From contig JAPTOF010000001.1 of the NCBI GenBank assembly GCA_028554755.1, forward strand, positions 632,501 to 696,500: DNA of 64,000 nt, in the 5' to 3' direction. The notes beneath the pieces are model-generated. The model saw only the letters and a program-made list of their open reading frames with translations, searched no databases and had not been told where the DNA came from. Each line of letters opens with the position of its first letter. Within the stretch, counting starts at the first letter, position 1. Of the stretch, positions 11,623 to 23,377 are shown one piece after another. This DNA is from Cordia subcordata. Taxonomy: Eukaryota; Streptophyta; Magnoliopsida; Boraginales; Cordiaceae. The position numbers and the translations under genes are program-made.

Positions 11623-13600
11623 TTTCTTTTTTCTTCCCCTTCTTTTCCAACAGAGTACAAGTTTTAATCCTATGCATCGTGGAAATAGTGATAAACCGTG
11701 ATCCAACCTCATATCTTTCGAATCTCTCAAGGAACGTGTGGTGAAATTCACATGATGTGAGATCCACATATGTATGTGAGTAAGATATTTAAGAGAATGG
11801 GAGATTAGACAGGTTTCTCTTATATTAAATTAATCACAATGCTATTGATTATAATTGTAATCAAATGGGAAACCTTGTATGTCGGCTACTTGATTTACTG
11901 TGATATCGACACGAATGAAAATTTATCATAATTGATATTAAATTAAATTTAATCATTCTTGCAGAAGAGACGACCCACGCACATCATTCATCTAAAATAT
12001 GTTTTCCCAAGGATGTCGTCTATTGAAAAATAATAGGAGTCATCAATAATGGTAGCGTTTCATTATGCACTCTTTATCTGTTTTAACTTGTTGACCAAGG
12101 CTATAAAACTAGACTAATAAGATAACTAACAAATTAAAAAAAAAAACTAATATATTAAAGAGACAAACAAAATAAGAAAATTACTTAATTATTACCCTAA
12201 CCTAGATCTATAATATAAGAAATTAAATTAAAGAATAAATATTCTTCAACAATTCCAAACTTTGTTAGCCAGTTAACACACTTGTATCGCAAAAACAAAA
12301 GCAGACCTATGTAATTATTGAAAGTTGTGTAGCTCTCAGTTAAGTGCCATGGTGCACTCATCCTCTCTATTCCCTCTTTTTCCTCCCAAGACCTAACACC
12401 CTTTTCTGCATACTTGCTCTTCCCTTTTTCATTACTGTGCTCATTTTCTTAGCTTTGTTTCACCAAGAATACTTATCAAACTGATGTTTTTCGCAGAGAT
12501 AATTCTTCCCACAAGCGAAAGGGTAGAGACCTTTGATTCAAGGTTAGGATCAGCTGGGACAAGTTCCAGTAAGTGTTGATGGTTTTCAAATGCTATTCCC
12601 CTCTGTTCTTTCTCCCTTGTCTGTCTAGCGGATTGGATAGCAAAAGCTAGCAGAACTGGCACTCTACCCTTGGATTGGTGCTCTCAAATTTGTTTCTTTG
12701 CTTGCTGCTGATTTGATGCCTTTCTGGCATAGGCTGAAGTACTATGTTTTTTCTTTTGTTGAATATATCTCCTTTGACCAAAACAGATTTAAAATAATAA
12801 TAATAATTAACACACTTATTAACTTCTCTATAAATATGTGACAGTCAAATCGTGAGTGAGTCAGCGTTATCTTATATTTCTTAATGGATGGTAATATACC
12901 TCATCTGTTATGTGCTGCGCTTGATTTAACGTATCAAAACTTGTGAATTAGTCTTGATCTTCAGAATAGTGGCAGCTCCTGTGATTGACTCCCTTAGGCC
13001 CTCATGGTTTATTTCATTCCTCAACATTATAAGGGACGTTTCCATGAATGGCGCTTGCATGGGATTTACGTTATTGGTAAGATCATAATTGATATGTTCC
13101 TTTTTAGTGACGGGTTAAGCTTAGCGTGCCTGGGACGGATAGGTGGATGAGACCCGTGCTCCACACACACACACACACACCTTAAACGTTTCCAACAATC
13201 ACGTCATTTTGAAGAACAATCCATTAGCCCCACCTAACTTTCACGTCTTGTCATGTTAGTGACATGTTGGCTTGTTATAACTTAAATGGTTTAATTCAAC
13301 ATATTCGAACAAGAAGCCAAATGTATTACTATCTTAAAATGAAGGGCAAATTTCATCGTTAATTAGGTCTTACTGTCGACACAGTTATTTTAAATTAATC
13401 CTAATATTACGAAGATGACATAATTAGCCTTCAATATTTATTGAAACCGACACAATTGGCCTTCTCCTCAAGTGGCTATTAAGCCCTTACCAAAAATTAC
13501 TAGGCCGTGGGCCATTCGTACATTGACATTTTCGAAGATTCTTTGGCAGTACTTATTATTTTTTGTACACAAGTACACACGCCAATTGCTGTGCCTTCCT

Positions 13601-13839
13601 TTTTTTTTTTTTTTTTAAAAAGGTTAACCAAAGGAGAACCCCTTTTCCACCTGGCCAGAGGCCCCTTAACCAGGCGGGAGGTAAATCGAGGGATGTGCGT
13701 GAGTGGCAGCCCGACCAGGGAGAGGACCAACGGGCGTGGAAATCCAACGCATGATATTTCGGTAGATCTGCGTGATTTCGATCGCGTTGTCGTATCTCGC
13801 ACTGTCAGCGCACCACCCAAATTTCACCTACGCGAAGAA
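13601..13839 (-). mobile_element. tRNA-derived SINE, copy 2, with target-site duplication
   Basis: Closest relative of copy 1. The minus-strand A-tail corresponds to the T run after 13600. GTGCCTTCCT occurs immediately outside both ends (13591-13600 and 13840-13849), a 10 bp or longer target-site duplication expected of L1-type retroposition. The A/B-box head is degenerate. No coding capacity. Confidence 0.88.
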
Positions 13840-15210
13840 GTGCCTTCCTTTTCTAACATGTTGCAGAATATCATCATATATGTCCACGTGGTCTCTCCTT
13901 CCGCCCCCTCTCTCCGGCCCAATCATTTTATGGCTTCACATGGTCTTAGGTCATACTGCACCCAGCGGGCCCGATTATGGGCTCTTTCAAATTTCTTTTT
14001 TTTTTGTTTAAAAAAAAAAAAGACACTTGTTTTAATAATTTTTGAAAAAAATATTTTTTTATGAAAAGTTAAAAATTTTTAATTTTTGGAAAAAATTGTA
14101 TTTAATCTTTTTTAATAATTGTAATTTTTTAAAAAAATTATAGTAATTACAAAAATAATGTACTTTTTTTTAAAAAAAATATTTTTTTTCTTTTAAAAAA
14201 AAAAACCTATTTGGATTGGCACTGTATATATTTTCTTTTCTCATATCAGCTTTTCTCCATTTATTTTGGTGCAAATCTGTATCAGCTTTTCTATATTTGT
14301 TACGAATTTGAGGACGGGAGAAAAAAAGCTGCTTTCTTTCCTTTTCTTTTTGGGAAAAATATAAGCAAGCGAAATGTCCTAAGCAGTAAATTCATAGTGT
14401 CATTTGTCTTTTTTTTTTTTTTGGTCAAGATATTGTCATTTGTCAGTGGAAATAAAAAATGAAAAAAAGTCAAGACTCAAGTAACTCAAAGTGGGCGGCT
14501 CCTCACTTTAAGTATTTAAATAATATTAATAAGAAAAAATATATGTTCAAATTTAATGCGTTTAACCATGTCTAATAAATTTATGCCCGGCGATTCACGA
14601 ATCGTATGGCCTATTATGCATTGCTATTTGGATGCCAATTTACTAAATGGAAAGGCATTATGTTATGTTTAAGATTGGACATAGATGTGCGCACTGGCCA
14701 GCAAAATAATTAGATTCGGTCTTTGCCCGGTTAAACAAGTCCAGCTGTTTACTAAAAACAATTAAAACCACTTTGAAAATGACGATTTGTTCAAAGTTTT
14801 CCCTGAGCCATCTTCGGGGACAATGGCAGAAACATCGACCTGTATATCCTTAAACATAACCTTAGCTAGCAATTGGTTATTTAGTTTCTTGATAATAACC
14901 TTAATATTTCATTTTTCTTTTCGAATATTGTCCACAGAGAAATTACACACACGTGAACATAAGTCCACATAGATGCACAATCTTCCATAGCCGACAAAAG
15001 AAGTGTAGAGAGTAAATCCTTAATAACGACCTAGTTCATATTACAATTTATTACAAGAAACCAGCATATTTGGTGAGATAGAAACGAAACTGATCCAAAT
15101 ATCAAACACATAAAACAAAAATTTGATGGTTCACAGCACGTATCTGAAAGAAAGTGTCAAGCTTCCGAATCTAAACTTCCAAATTTTCGAGATTGGTGTT
15201 ATCATTATAC

Positions 15211-15828
15211 TCACGCCACCTGCTTATAAACAAGTAAGTTTCGTGGAGTGGTGGTGGTAGCAGCAGCATGGTGTTTTCCCGCAAAACGACTAACCAAGGC
15301 AAGTGCATTACTCGTGACTTGCGCAACATAAACAACCCGTCTCCTGATGGAAGCCTTGACACGGCCATCCATGGCAGGGCCAGAGAAGCCATCAAGACAA
15401 GTGTTCTCGTTAGTAAGAGCAGCACTAACCCACGTCTGCACGTTGCTCATGTGCCACATGAAGTCTTGACGCCCAACACTGCTCATCTCTGAGATGGATC
15501 GACCAAGCTGATCCACAGTATCACCCATGTTGCTTATGCAGTCTTTTATAGCTTGGAATTCTTTGGGCTTTATGCCTCTAGCTTTGGTCAACTTGGAAAG
15601 AAACATGGTGGTGGAACGAGCCTTTTCCCAGCTCACTGCTAAAGCAGCTTCAGCCAGTTGTTGCTGGCTTTCTTGGATTTTGTTAGTATAAGCAGATAGG
15701 CATTGTATGCATATATCAGGGTATCTGGTGGCTCTGCAAGAGGCCTCTATGAAAGAGTTTGCATCAACGCCAGCTAGGTGGTTTAAAGTGAAGACTAGTA
15801 GTAGCAAGTAAAGGCCAAGGTTTCTCAT
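15211..15828 (-). CDS. Plant invertase/pectin methylesterase inhibitor (PMEI) family protein 2
   Basis: A 205-residue single-exon secreted inhibitor. Residues 1 to about 22 (MRNLGLYLLLLVFTLNHLAG) are a classical signal peptide. Family cysteines lie at 31, 40, 97 and 144, with an extra Cys at 43. The TWVSAALTNENTC block and final TSNALALVSRFAG helix are conserved with PMEI 1. A Thr-rich tail (residues 187-205) extends past the usual end. I chose the ATG at 15828 rather than the in-frame one at 15882. A TATA box at 15900-15906 would place transcription start near 15870, so the upper ATG is probably not transcribed, and only the lower start puts the signal peptide at the N-terminus. Similar to plant '21 kDa' PMEI-domain proteins; target enzyme unknown. 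Confidence 0.9.
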   Translation of the reverse strand: MRNLGLYLLLLVFTLNHLAGVDANSFIEASCRATRYPDICIQCLSAYTNKIQESQQQLAEAALAVSWEKARSTTMFLSKLTKARGIKPKEFQAIKDCISNMGDTVDQLGRSISEMSSVGRQDFMWHMSNVQTWVSAALTNENTCLDGFSGPAMDGRVKASIRRRVVYVAQVTSNALALVSRFAGKHHAAATTTTPRNLLVYKQVA

Positions 15829-15899
15829 GTCTCTTTGAATGGTTTGGTGTATTTGAGCAGACTGTTTCAATGAACTGAGCAAGAGCTAGTTAGGGACCC

Positions 15900-15906
15900 T
15901 TATATA
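15900..15906 (-). promoter_or_regulatory. TATA box of PMEI gene 2 (decides the start codon)
   Basis: Minus-strand CTATATAAGG context. It is 72 bp before the ATG at 15828 but only 18 bp before the in-frame ATG at 15882, which argues for the downstream start. Confidence 0.7.
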
Positions 15907-17659
15907 GAGGGAATCGATTTTAATTTGCTGATATAGTTATTACAAAATATATATATATATATAATAAAAAAACATCTGTTTTGTGTTTAATTTACGGTTT
16001 GCTCATGCTTTGGTCCCTGTGGCTTTTCTCTACTTTGCTAGCTTTTTCTCTCTCTCTCTCTTTCTTGCAACTTTCAAGCTAGTGGGCATAAACTAGCTTC
16101 TTGTCTCCTGATAAACTTTGTCGACACCATCTTAATCAGCAAAGAGATAGATATGGATACTTTTGATGGTGTAAGAGATGCCTAACCTTATTTTATGGGA
16201 AAGAGTACATATACTTCTCATTTACGCACAAGAAAGTGAAATATTACTACAAAAGAGAGCCTAAGAAGTGAGATATGTTCTACCATGCCGTACTACAAGC
16301 AAATGCTCGTTTATTTTAGGCATGTACATGTTACGAATAAATAAGAAAAAATTAATTTGGAGTGAAGGTTTACTAGCACTTTGAGTTCCACTCTTCGAAG
16401 AAATTGATTTATTTAGTTACGTGATTATTTTGTCAAGTTCTTATTAATTTGAATTATTTGTATTATTTTTTAAAGGAACCATGTGTCTTGAAATCTAAAA
16501 ATTGATATTGAGATTTTTTTTTTATGCGAGTGTTTTTTCATAGAAAAGAAAAGAGGAAATAAAAAAAGGTTTAAGCTACACTTCTTAAATACATAGTTAA
16601 TGGAGTTGCTCATGCAGATGGATAAGTACAAGCGAGGAATGAGTTAGGTCGGAAAGCAAAGAATAGGACAAATCTAGCTACTAAATACTCGGCAGATTAC
16701 AAATAATGGAGTCGGGTCAACTTATTTTATGGTTTCGTGGATGGTTCTTGATACTTCTTGAATTGAATATGAGTATATGATCACTACTACACAGACATAG
16801 AGAGAGTAATTTTAATTGGCGATACAGCATTGGTTTCCAAAAGTCAAAACCGTACAAGTGGACTTTAGTTTCTTCTCACCTGACCTTGGGACTCACCAAG
16901 ACAAAGCAACTTGTTCACATTGTTTTTTTTTTTTTTTTAAAGTTAGTCCGAAAGCGAATTCCTTCCCCACATGTGTCAGAGGTCCCATGATCAGGTGGAA
17001 TGTAAATCAGGGATGTGCATGAGTGACAATCCTGCCAGGGAGAGGACCAACGGATCACGAACCCAACAGCAGCCCCTACAATATTTCAGCAAAGAACTGC
17101 CACCACAAGGATTCGAACCCGCGTTGTCGGAGTGTTTCGACCCCAATCACCTGACCACTTACCAACCCTAGGCTTTCGCAAGCTAGTTTTGCTCAGAGTC
17201 AGACCAAATCACTACTTACCTGATTGTGAATATGTTATCAAATCACTCCTATATCTAATGTAATCACGACGCGTTGCAAAGGTAAAATGCTTCTGTGATG
17301 ATTACTTAGTGACCGAAATCAATCATAACTTAGAATAATTCAAAGTCCACAATTACAAGCCCATTTTTCTCCTACTTCTAACTTTTCTTCAAAGGTTCAA
17401 CATTACAGTTTACTGCTTCAGGGCATAATGAGCATCACATAATAGTTCATGTCAAAATAAGGTTGCCATTGTAACAGCAAATGGTGACAGCAGCATAAAT
17501 CTTAAGTTGTAATAACTAGTTGTGGTTCTGTGAAATTCATATCGTAGATTAAGCCTTCCAAAAATTATCTCATAAAGCATGACACAGTCGGCCTGATTCT
17601 TGAGAGATGACCATCATGAACCTGAAATTGAACCAGCAATCAATGTTCATTACCAGTTG
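15907..17659. other. Intergenic region between PMEI 2 and the plastid coiled-coil gene
   Basis: Apart from the SINE at 16922-17172 and an (AT)n tract near 15947-15964, no gene is visible. The last 200-300 bases before 17660 should be 3' UTR of the minus-strand gene. Confidence 0.5.
16922..17172 (-). mobile_element. tRNA-derived SINE, copy 3, with intact B box
   Basis: On the minus strand the head contains an A-box-like GGTAAGTGGTCAGG and a perfect B box GGTTCGAATCC (17108-17118), i.e. a tRNA-derived internal Pol III promoter. The body shares GGTCCTCTCCCTGGCAGG and CACATCCCTGA-type blocks with copies 1 and 2, and the A-tail is the T run at 16923-16938. It is not a tRNA gene: no acceptor stem closes around the B box and a SINE body follows. 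Confidence 0.85.
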
Positions 17660-20122
17660 CTACGCTGTTATATACTTCACCATAGTGCCACGTATCTTTT
17701 CCATATAGTCCGCTGCTTCTTTCTGCACCAGCAATTCAGATCATTCAGCAATTCAGATGACCAGTGAACTTTAACTTGACAGTGAGATTATATATACTAG
17801 AAATTTCATACACTTCCGGAAGGCTATGCCAAGAGGGCTATTCACTATATAAATAAAGTGCACCAGCTACTGTCAGGTAGGAGCCCTAATCAAAAGAATA
17901 TATACTTCTTGAAGTAAAGAGCTTGAAAAACTTAAAACACGGGGTGCTCAAAAGTCAAAATTTCATAATCCTCTTTGGATTCCACACAGTTACGCAACTC
18001 AAACGAGTAATAAAATTACTGAAGCTACTGAAACAAGTTTTTGACTAACCGAATGTCCCCATATTTCAATAAACTTTCAGAACACCATGACACATAAGCA
18101 CTAGCGTGTTTTCCATTTTGGATATCATACCATAGTCTTAGCTGATAATGACAATTTACGTAATCCAAATATCCAAATACATGTGGGTTCAAGTTTTGCG
18201 CGAGATTATTTTCCTTTCAGTTAATTCATAATGTAAAGGGTTCATGGACTTGATTAGTTGACCAAATAAATTGTTGATGCAATGTATATGCTCAAAACTG
18301 CAAGTGACCTCCTGTCTCTGAGATAAAGCAAACATCCTTCTCGGTATCATTACCTGGTTACTTCGATGTGCGTTTGCTATGTTTTCATCCAGTAGAGTTA
18401 ATAAGGACCTGTTCAACTCATTTTTCCCAACCATATCTAACAGCTGCATAATAACAGAATTACCTTCAATGGGTGATATGTATTTCAAAAGTATTACTAC
18501 TAATTAGCTCATGATGAGGTCGAACTGACAAAAGCAGGACATACAGTAGCCTTTACGTCCTTAGATGCCAAAATTTTCACTAAGTTCATTTTTGCTTTTA
18601 TAAGTTCCTCCTGCATTTTATCATAGGCTTCTGCAGAAGAAAATTGACATGAATGTTAAAATATGTAAAGGGGATGTGACGACATGAAATCTTTAGCACA
18701 ACTGATTGTGATAATGTTGAACCTGTCCCTTCCTGCAGAGCTGTTTCCAGTGCCTCCAGCTCTATTAATCTGTCTTCCATATCCTACAAAAGAAAAATCA
18801 CCAATCTATTTGCTTCTAGTTCATCAAACAATATCAAGTTGCAGCACATTGCATAACAAACCTGCGTTCTGGACACGGCAAACCGCAGCTTTCCCACCTC
18901 AAGTTTCAGGTGTGAGAAAAACTCCTCATTTAACCTACAAAGTAGCTTATCACTTGAACAGTTTCACCAGCAAAATTGAGAAGGGACAATACAAAGACAA
19001 ACCACTGGAGTAAACTTGATTCCGAGACATTAATAATAGTAAGTTCTAAATTAACCTTTTATTACTTTTGTTTATCTACACAAGTAGACCGACTCCTACT
19101 ATGTATGTTGATCCTCACAATTTAACCTCCTCGGCATGTAAACGTAGTTTACAGTGAGAAACATCAATAAATGATCTTAGGCCTCAATATAGTACCGCAG
19201 TTAACAAAATCAACAATGATACTTAGCTATCATTAAGATTTTCCCATGTGAATTAAGGGAACAATGAGCAAGTCAACAGTAATTTAGTTGTTGTTGTGAC
19301 TGTCCGAACTCATGATAACAATTGCAAACTCCTCACGGATGGTGTCACAGCCCGAACCAGGCCCAAGGCCCATAGCCAAATTAGCGTTGTAAGCCTAAGA
19401 AATAACTAATTAACTTGGGGGCGTGACATTTGGTGACTTTACAAAAGGCATGACATGATGACACGAAGTATGAGAGTAAAGAACAAACCGAGGCCTCAAT
19501 CTTGCAATCTCAAATTCAAGTTCTCGAGCCTCCGTATCAAGAAAATACTCCACCAACTCTGCCACCGTATCCGGTATTACCCTGGACTACCACCACCAAG
19601 TAAAGGGAAAAAAACAAATTAGAGAGAAAAGAAAAAGTGTAATTCTGAACGTGATAATTCCTTCATTTTCCATCTGTCCGGCGACAATTCAAATGACTGA
19701 TAAAAAATAGATAATAGAATTACCTCTCGAAGAGCACGACGCCTCTCTTTCTCTTCACGCACTTGGCGCTCAAATGCTTCTCTGCCCGCCGAATCTTTCT
19801 CAAGTTTTCTTCTGAACTCAAGTCTCGCTATGTGGCCCGCTTGAGGTGGCCCCAGTACACCCTCTGGGTCCTTCCTTCACAGACCCCACATCCTCAAACT
19901 TCAAATTTTCCAAATCATATAACGCATGGCATGCAACATAGACTTTCAACATCTTTAAAAACATCAAAATAAAGAAGCCGAAATTGCATGTTATTACGTA
20001 CTTACCCATCCTATGCAGCGAATTTTAGTTGTGAAGTAGTTTCGTCTTGTAAGCTTTGTGTTGTAAAAGGAAGAGAAAGAGGTGGCGGTGCAGGCGAGGC
20101 TCAGAGTGAAACTTGAGGCCAT
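17660..20122 (-). CDS. Conserved plastid-targeted coiled-coil protein, eight exons, function unknown
   Basis: I do not recognise an established name. Exons on the minus strand are 20122-20006, 19870-19724, 19586-19489, 18934-18862, 18783-18723, 18630-18545, 18443-18354 and 17722-17660, giving 244 residues with frame kept at every junction. Residues 1 to about 36 are rich in Ser, Thr and Arg with almost no acids, a likely chloroplast transit peptide. Next comes WDPEGVLGPPQAGHIARLEF (39-58), then a highly charged, mostly helical region with heptad-like Glu/Leu/Arg spacing (EKERRRALRE, EARELEFEIARLRPRL, MEDRLIELEALETAL). The end contains RSLLTLLDENIANAHRSNQ and MEKIRGTMVKYITA. I recall plant proteins of this layout annotated only as uncharacterised chloroplast proteins. 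No catalytic motif or membrane segment is visible. The gene model is strong; the role is not known from sequence. Confidence 0.85.
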
Positions 20123-22590
20123 GGATGGCCGTAGCTGACAGCCCTCAGTGTCTGGTCGTTAGTGTTTGCTTTATCCGGTTGGAAATGCGCACCCAAAATT
20201 AACAAGTACAAAATGCCATTGTTGGCCTTTCGCGTCCCGTTTTTACTATTTTTAGGATGATGTTTTATTGGGTTTCTAGTTGTAAGATTAGCGCCCCAAG
20301 ATTTTTCTGCAATCAGGTAAGCTTGTTTTTCTCACGATGTTTATATGGGCTGGGCCTGATCCGTTTGTTTTGAAAGTTTTGTTTTCTTAAAAAAAAAAAG
20401 AAGTATCGGACCTCTTTTAGTGAAAACGAATGTACTGTTAAGAGAGAAAATAATGATCATAACGAAAAAACAGTAATAAAGCAATTTAGAAAAAATTATT
20501 TGTGCAGGACAATTAAATATTTCCATTTTCATGCCTGATTTATCAACATTTGATCTCATCATGAGAAGGTGCTTTTTTTTCTTTAACACAGTTAGATCAT
20601 GTTATTGAATTTTCGGAAATTCGTAAAATGTAATTCTCTTTTAAAGTCAATGATTCTCAAATAATAATAAGAAAAAAAAAAAGGCGAGCAATCACGTATC
20701 TTATAATTTTTTTTTTCCTCAAATAGATCATCTCTACTCGTGTATTTCGATGTGAAACCGAGTTCAACTTTTTGCTGGCTTGGTGAATTCTTCAATTTTG
20801 TTAAGCGGTGTTATATCGAGAATTTCGAATAGAATTTATGTATGGGTAATTAACCACAAAACAATAGCCAGCTCCATTTGCAAAAAAAAAACACTATGCT
20901 TTTTGCCTTTCAGCTCAGAACTTTGTACGTATGTTAAGAGTAAATATCGCATAGTTCCGATGCTATGCGCAATTTATTTTGACGACAATAGCTAGCTATC
21001 TTCATATGAAGCCATACATAATCTTACTCCAACCCGAGAACAGTTAATAAGTTGATAGGGCATAAACAAGAAACACATTATAATTACAGGAAAGGAAAAT
21101 TGATTACGTTAACATAGACATAAAACAAAGACAAGAAGGGCATCTATTATTTTATCACAAGGAAATGAATTTTTCACGATAATATAGAAAATTAGCAATA
21201 TATTATCCATAATAATAATAATAATAATATGATGATGATGATGAATAGATGATGATACCGTTGCTATGCAAATAGGACAAAATCCAAAAAAGCTGATGAA
21301 ACCGTGTACGCACAACAAAATGCCATCTGTGAGAATACTTTTCGTTTCCACGTTCCTTTACCCTGAAGAAAGCAGCAATATCAAAAGCACAAGTCTGCAG
21401 ATTGCAATAACGTGTCAAAGCGAAGCTTCGTTGTAACATTATGAGAACGGCCAATGACTTATTCCTAGTACACATGTTCACACAGCCTTGTCGTTGGTCT
21501 ACAGTTTGAAAACTCCTGATTCCAAGTAAACAAAAGCAGTTTTTGTTGAATTCTCAGACCAAAAACGTCGGATTAGCTTTGGCTTCATTTTCTACAGCTT
21601 CTTTGGCTAGTTGCTGGCAGCTTTCGATTGGACTATTAGTGGTTCCTTCATCCTTGGTGTTGTTTTTATATGCAAAATTTTCACACTTTTTTCCTTTAAA
21701 GGCTCCATTGTTTAATTTGACATTTGATGGATGGTATGCTACCACCATTATTTATTATATCTCAAAATATGAAAAAGAAGTCGTCGTCAAACAATTCACT
21801 ATCACCTAAAGACCCAAGACCCGAGCTGATGTCCTCACAAATATCTTAAGCAAAATTAATTGCATATCCTTCCTGTCATTAGCAGTAACCACATGCAGAT
21901 TACTTTAATCATACTGATGCTGATAATAAAACATGGATTACTTAATCATTTAAGCAATTTTCCAATTGATCAATAAATAAATAAATAATTGCTCCGATTA
22001 ATTAAGTACGATGACGTTCTGGCTAGTTCTGTTTGTGAACATTATTTGTTGAGTAAAATGGTAACTGGGAATTCTAATTAATTAACTGGTTAAGTAGTAT
22101 TACTGTACTAGAATTTAGAATGAATATCTGATTATTCTCTCCCTCATTCTTCCATTAAAAAAAAAAATTGGAATCCTTTAACCTTTTGCAAGGTACTTAG
22201 TAAGATCCTTCAAAATTTCAAGATATTTTTGTTAAGTTAAGAAAAGAAAGAAAAGGTGGTGTGTCATTTTCTTTAATGGCCATCCATTCTCTCTGACTTT
22301 TTTTTTTTTTTTTTTTTCTTGTTGGTCGACAATTGACTAATGACTTGCGAATACCATGTTTTCCAGTTCTACTTATTCTTAAGAAAACTAAAAAGTTTAA
22401 GAAAAGATGGAAATCATATCCAAGAAAACCTGTAGTAATCTGCACATTATATATAAATCAAAATTTATTTTTATCGAAAATAATTGAATGATTAAAAGAT
22501 CAACGGTTCATTTTTAAATTAGAAATCAAATCAAATATTCTCTTTTTTCTGGTTGAATTCGTATCATAAGCAAGAGGTCGAATTGAAGGA

Positions 22591-22638
22591 AACAGACTTC
22601 CCTATGCATTAACTAACAGACTTCCCTATGCATTAACT
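22591..22638. repeat. Perfect 24 bp tandem duplication
   Basis: AACAGACTTCCCTATGCATT plus AACT occurs twice without mismatch, directly before a (TA)n tract. The perfect match suggests a recent event. Confidence 0.9.
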
Positions 22639-22639
22639 A

Positions 22640-22673
22640 CTATATATAAATTATATATATATATATATATATA
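22640..22673. repeat. (TA)n microsatellite
   Basis: Nearly pure TA dinucleotides interrupted by AAT. Similar tracts occur at 8924-8944, 10221-10250, 24772-24797, 35854-35874, 42792-42815 and 50379-50406. Confidence 0.9.
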
Positions 22674-22963
22674 ATGATCAAGGGCTAATTGTTTGACTTA
22701 TGTGAGATTATTTGGCTAATAATTCGGAGTAAATCAAATAAAAAAGAGACTAATTCTCATCAATTATTTACCTCTCGCAGAGAACTACAAACATGAAAAA
22801 CTTGTGAGAGCATACCAATCCTATTAACGGAATTGAGGTAACATTTATGGTATCATAATAACTGTGTTATAAAAACTCAAAACAAATCATATTTTTTTAT
22901 TTTATAAGATATAAACAAGTCATTTGGTCTTATCTTTTATAAGTATATAGATAAAATATTTTA

Positions 22964-23052
22964 AGGAATACCTCAAGTGATTAAATCTCTCTTATCCAAA
23001 TATAAATTCTTGAATTCAATCCCATGAAAATAGGTTTTAATTAAAAAAAAAA
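22964..23052 (+). mobile_element. Degenerate tRNA-derived SINE-like remnant
   Basis: Contains ACCTCAAGTGATTAAATC followed about 30 bases later by GAATTCAATCCC, then a T/A-rich tail. This matches in order and spacing the A-box/B-box pairs at 37621 and 39267. Confidence 0.5.
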
Positions 23053-23266
23053 TCTCCCTTATACAAACTCAAAAATAAATCATATTTTTTTATATAAATA
23101 TTCAAATAAAACAAACATCTTATAATAAAATGAGCTTATACCAAACCCAACACAACTATACTTAAATTCCTAACCATTTTCATGGTAGATATTGTAAGTA
23201 AAAAATAATTAAATACCCTTACAACCGCGTCAGATACTTGCATAGCAAACTTCGCCTGCGACCAGA

Positions 23267-23274
23267 TATAAATA
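23267..23274 (+). promoter_or_regulatory. TATA box of the LTPG gene
   Basis: TATAAATA, 111 bp before the ATG at 23378; consistent with a leader of about 75 nt. Confidence 0.6.
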
Positions 23275-23377
23275 TAAATAAATTCACGAATCGAAAGCAA
23301 AGAAGTACACAAACTTTGAGCTGTTATCTCTTCATCAACCACACCAATCAATCAAAATCCCACGTCGGAGAACTAAG

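Larger units (their letters stand above)
11114..15210. other. Intergenic region between the two PMEI genes
   Basis: Contains two related SINEs (11394-11622 and 13601-13839), a (CA)n tract at 13161-13180 and long A/T-runs at 13985-14210. No intact gene is visible. A short segment near 12590-12720 faintly recalls the RNase H end of a plant LINE but is too short and broken to annotate. Confidence 0.5.
20123..23377. other. Intergenic region (divergent promoters of coiled-coil and LTPG genes)
   Basis: Divergent flanking genes make both ends promoter sequence. The interior holds an (AAT)n/(ATG)n tract at 21209-21243, a 24 bp direct duplication at 22591-22638, a (TA)n tract at 22640-22673 and a SINE-like remnant at 22964-23052. 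No coding gene is recognised. Confidence 0.5.

Noticed and set aside
12441..12730. Possible LINE RNase H fragment (ADWIAKASRTG.LPLDW) and a 73-codon minus-strand open frame
   Set aside because: The similarity covers only about 20 residues, with stops on both sides and no neighbouring LINE sequence; too weak to annotate.
14000..14220. Another MITE of the 220 bp family
   Set aside because: AT-run pattern is similar and CCTATTTGGATTGG is present, but it sits at the wrong end and in the wrong orientation; no paired TIR or TTA duplication could be found.
17100..17172. Possible tRNA gene because of a perfect GGTTCGAATCC B box (minus strand)
   Set aside because: No acceptor stem pairs around it, and a SINE body with an A-tail continues from it; copies of the body occur at 11.4 and 13.6 kb.
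21543..21809. Open frames on both strands (about 88 and 64 codons)
   Set aside because: No family resemblance, no promoter or splice support; consistent with chance frames.
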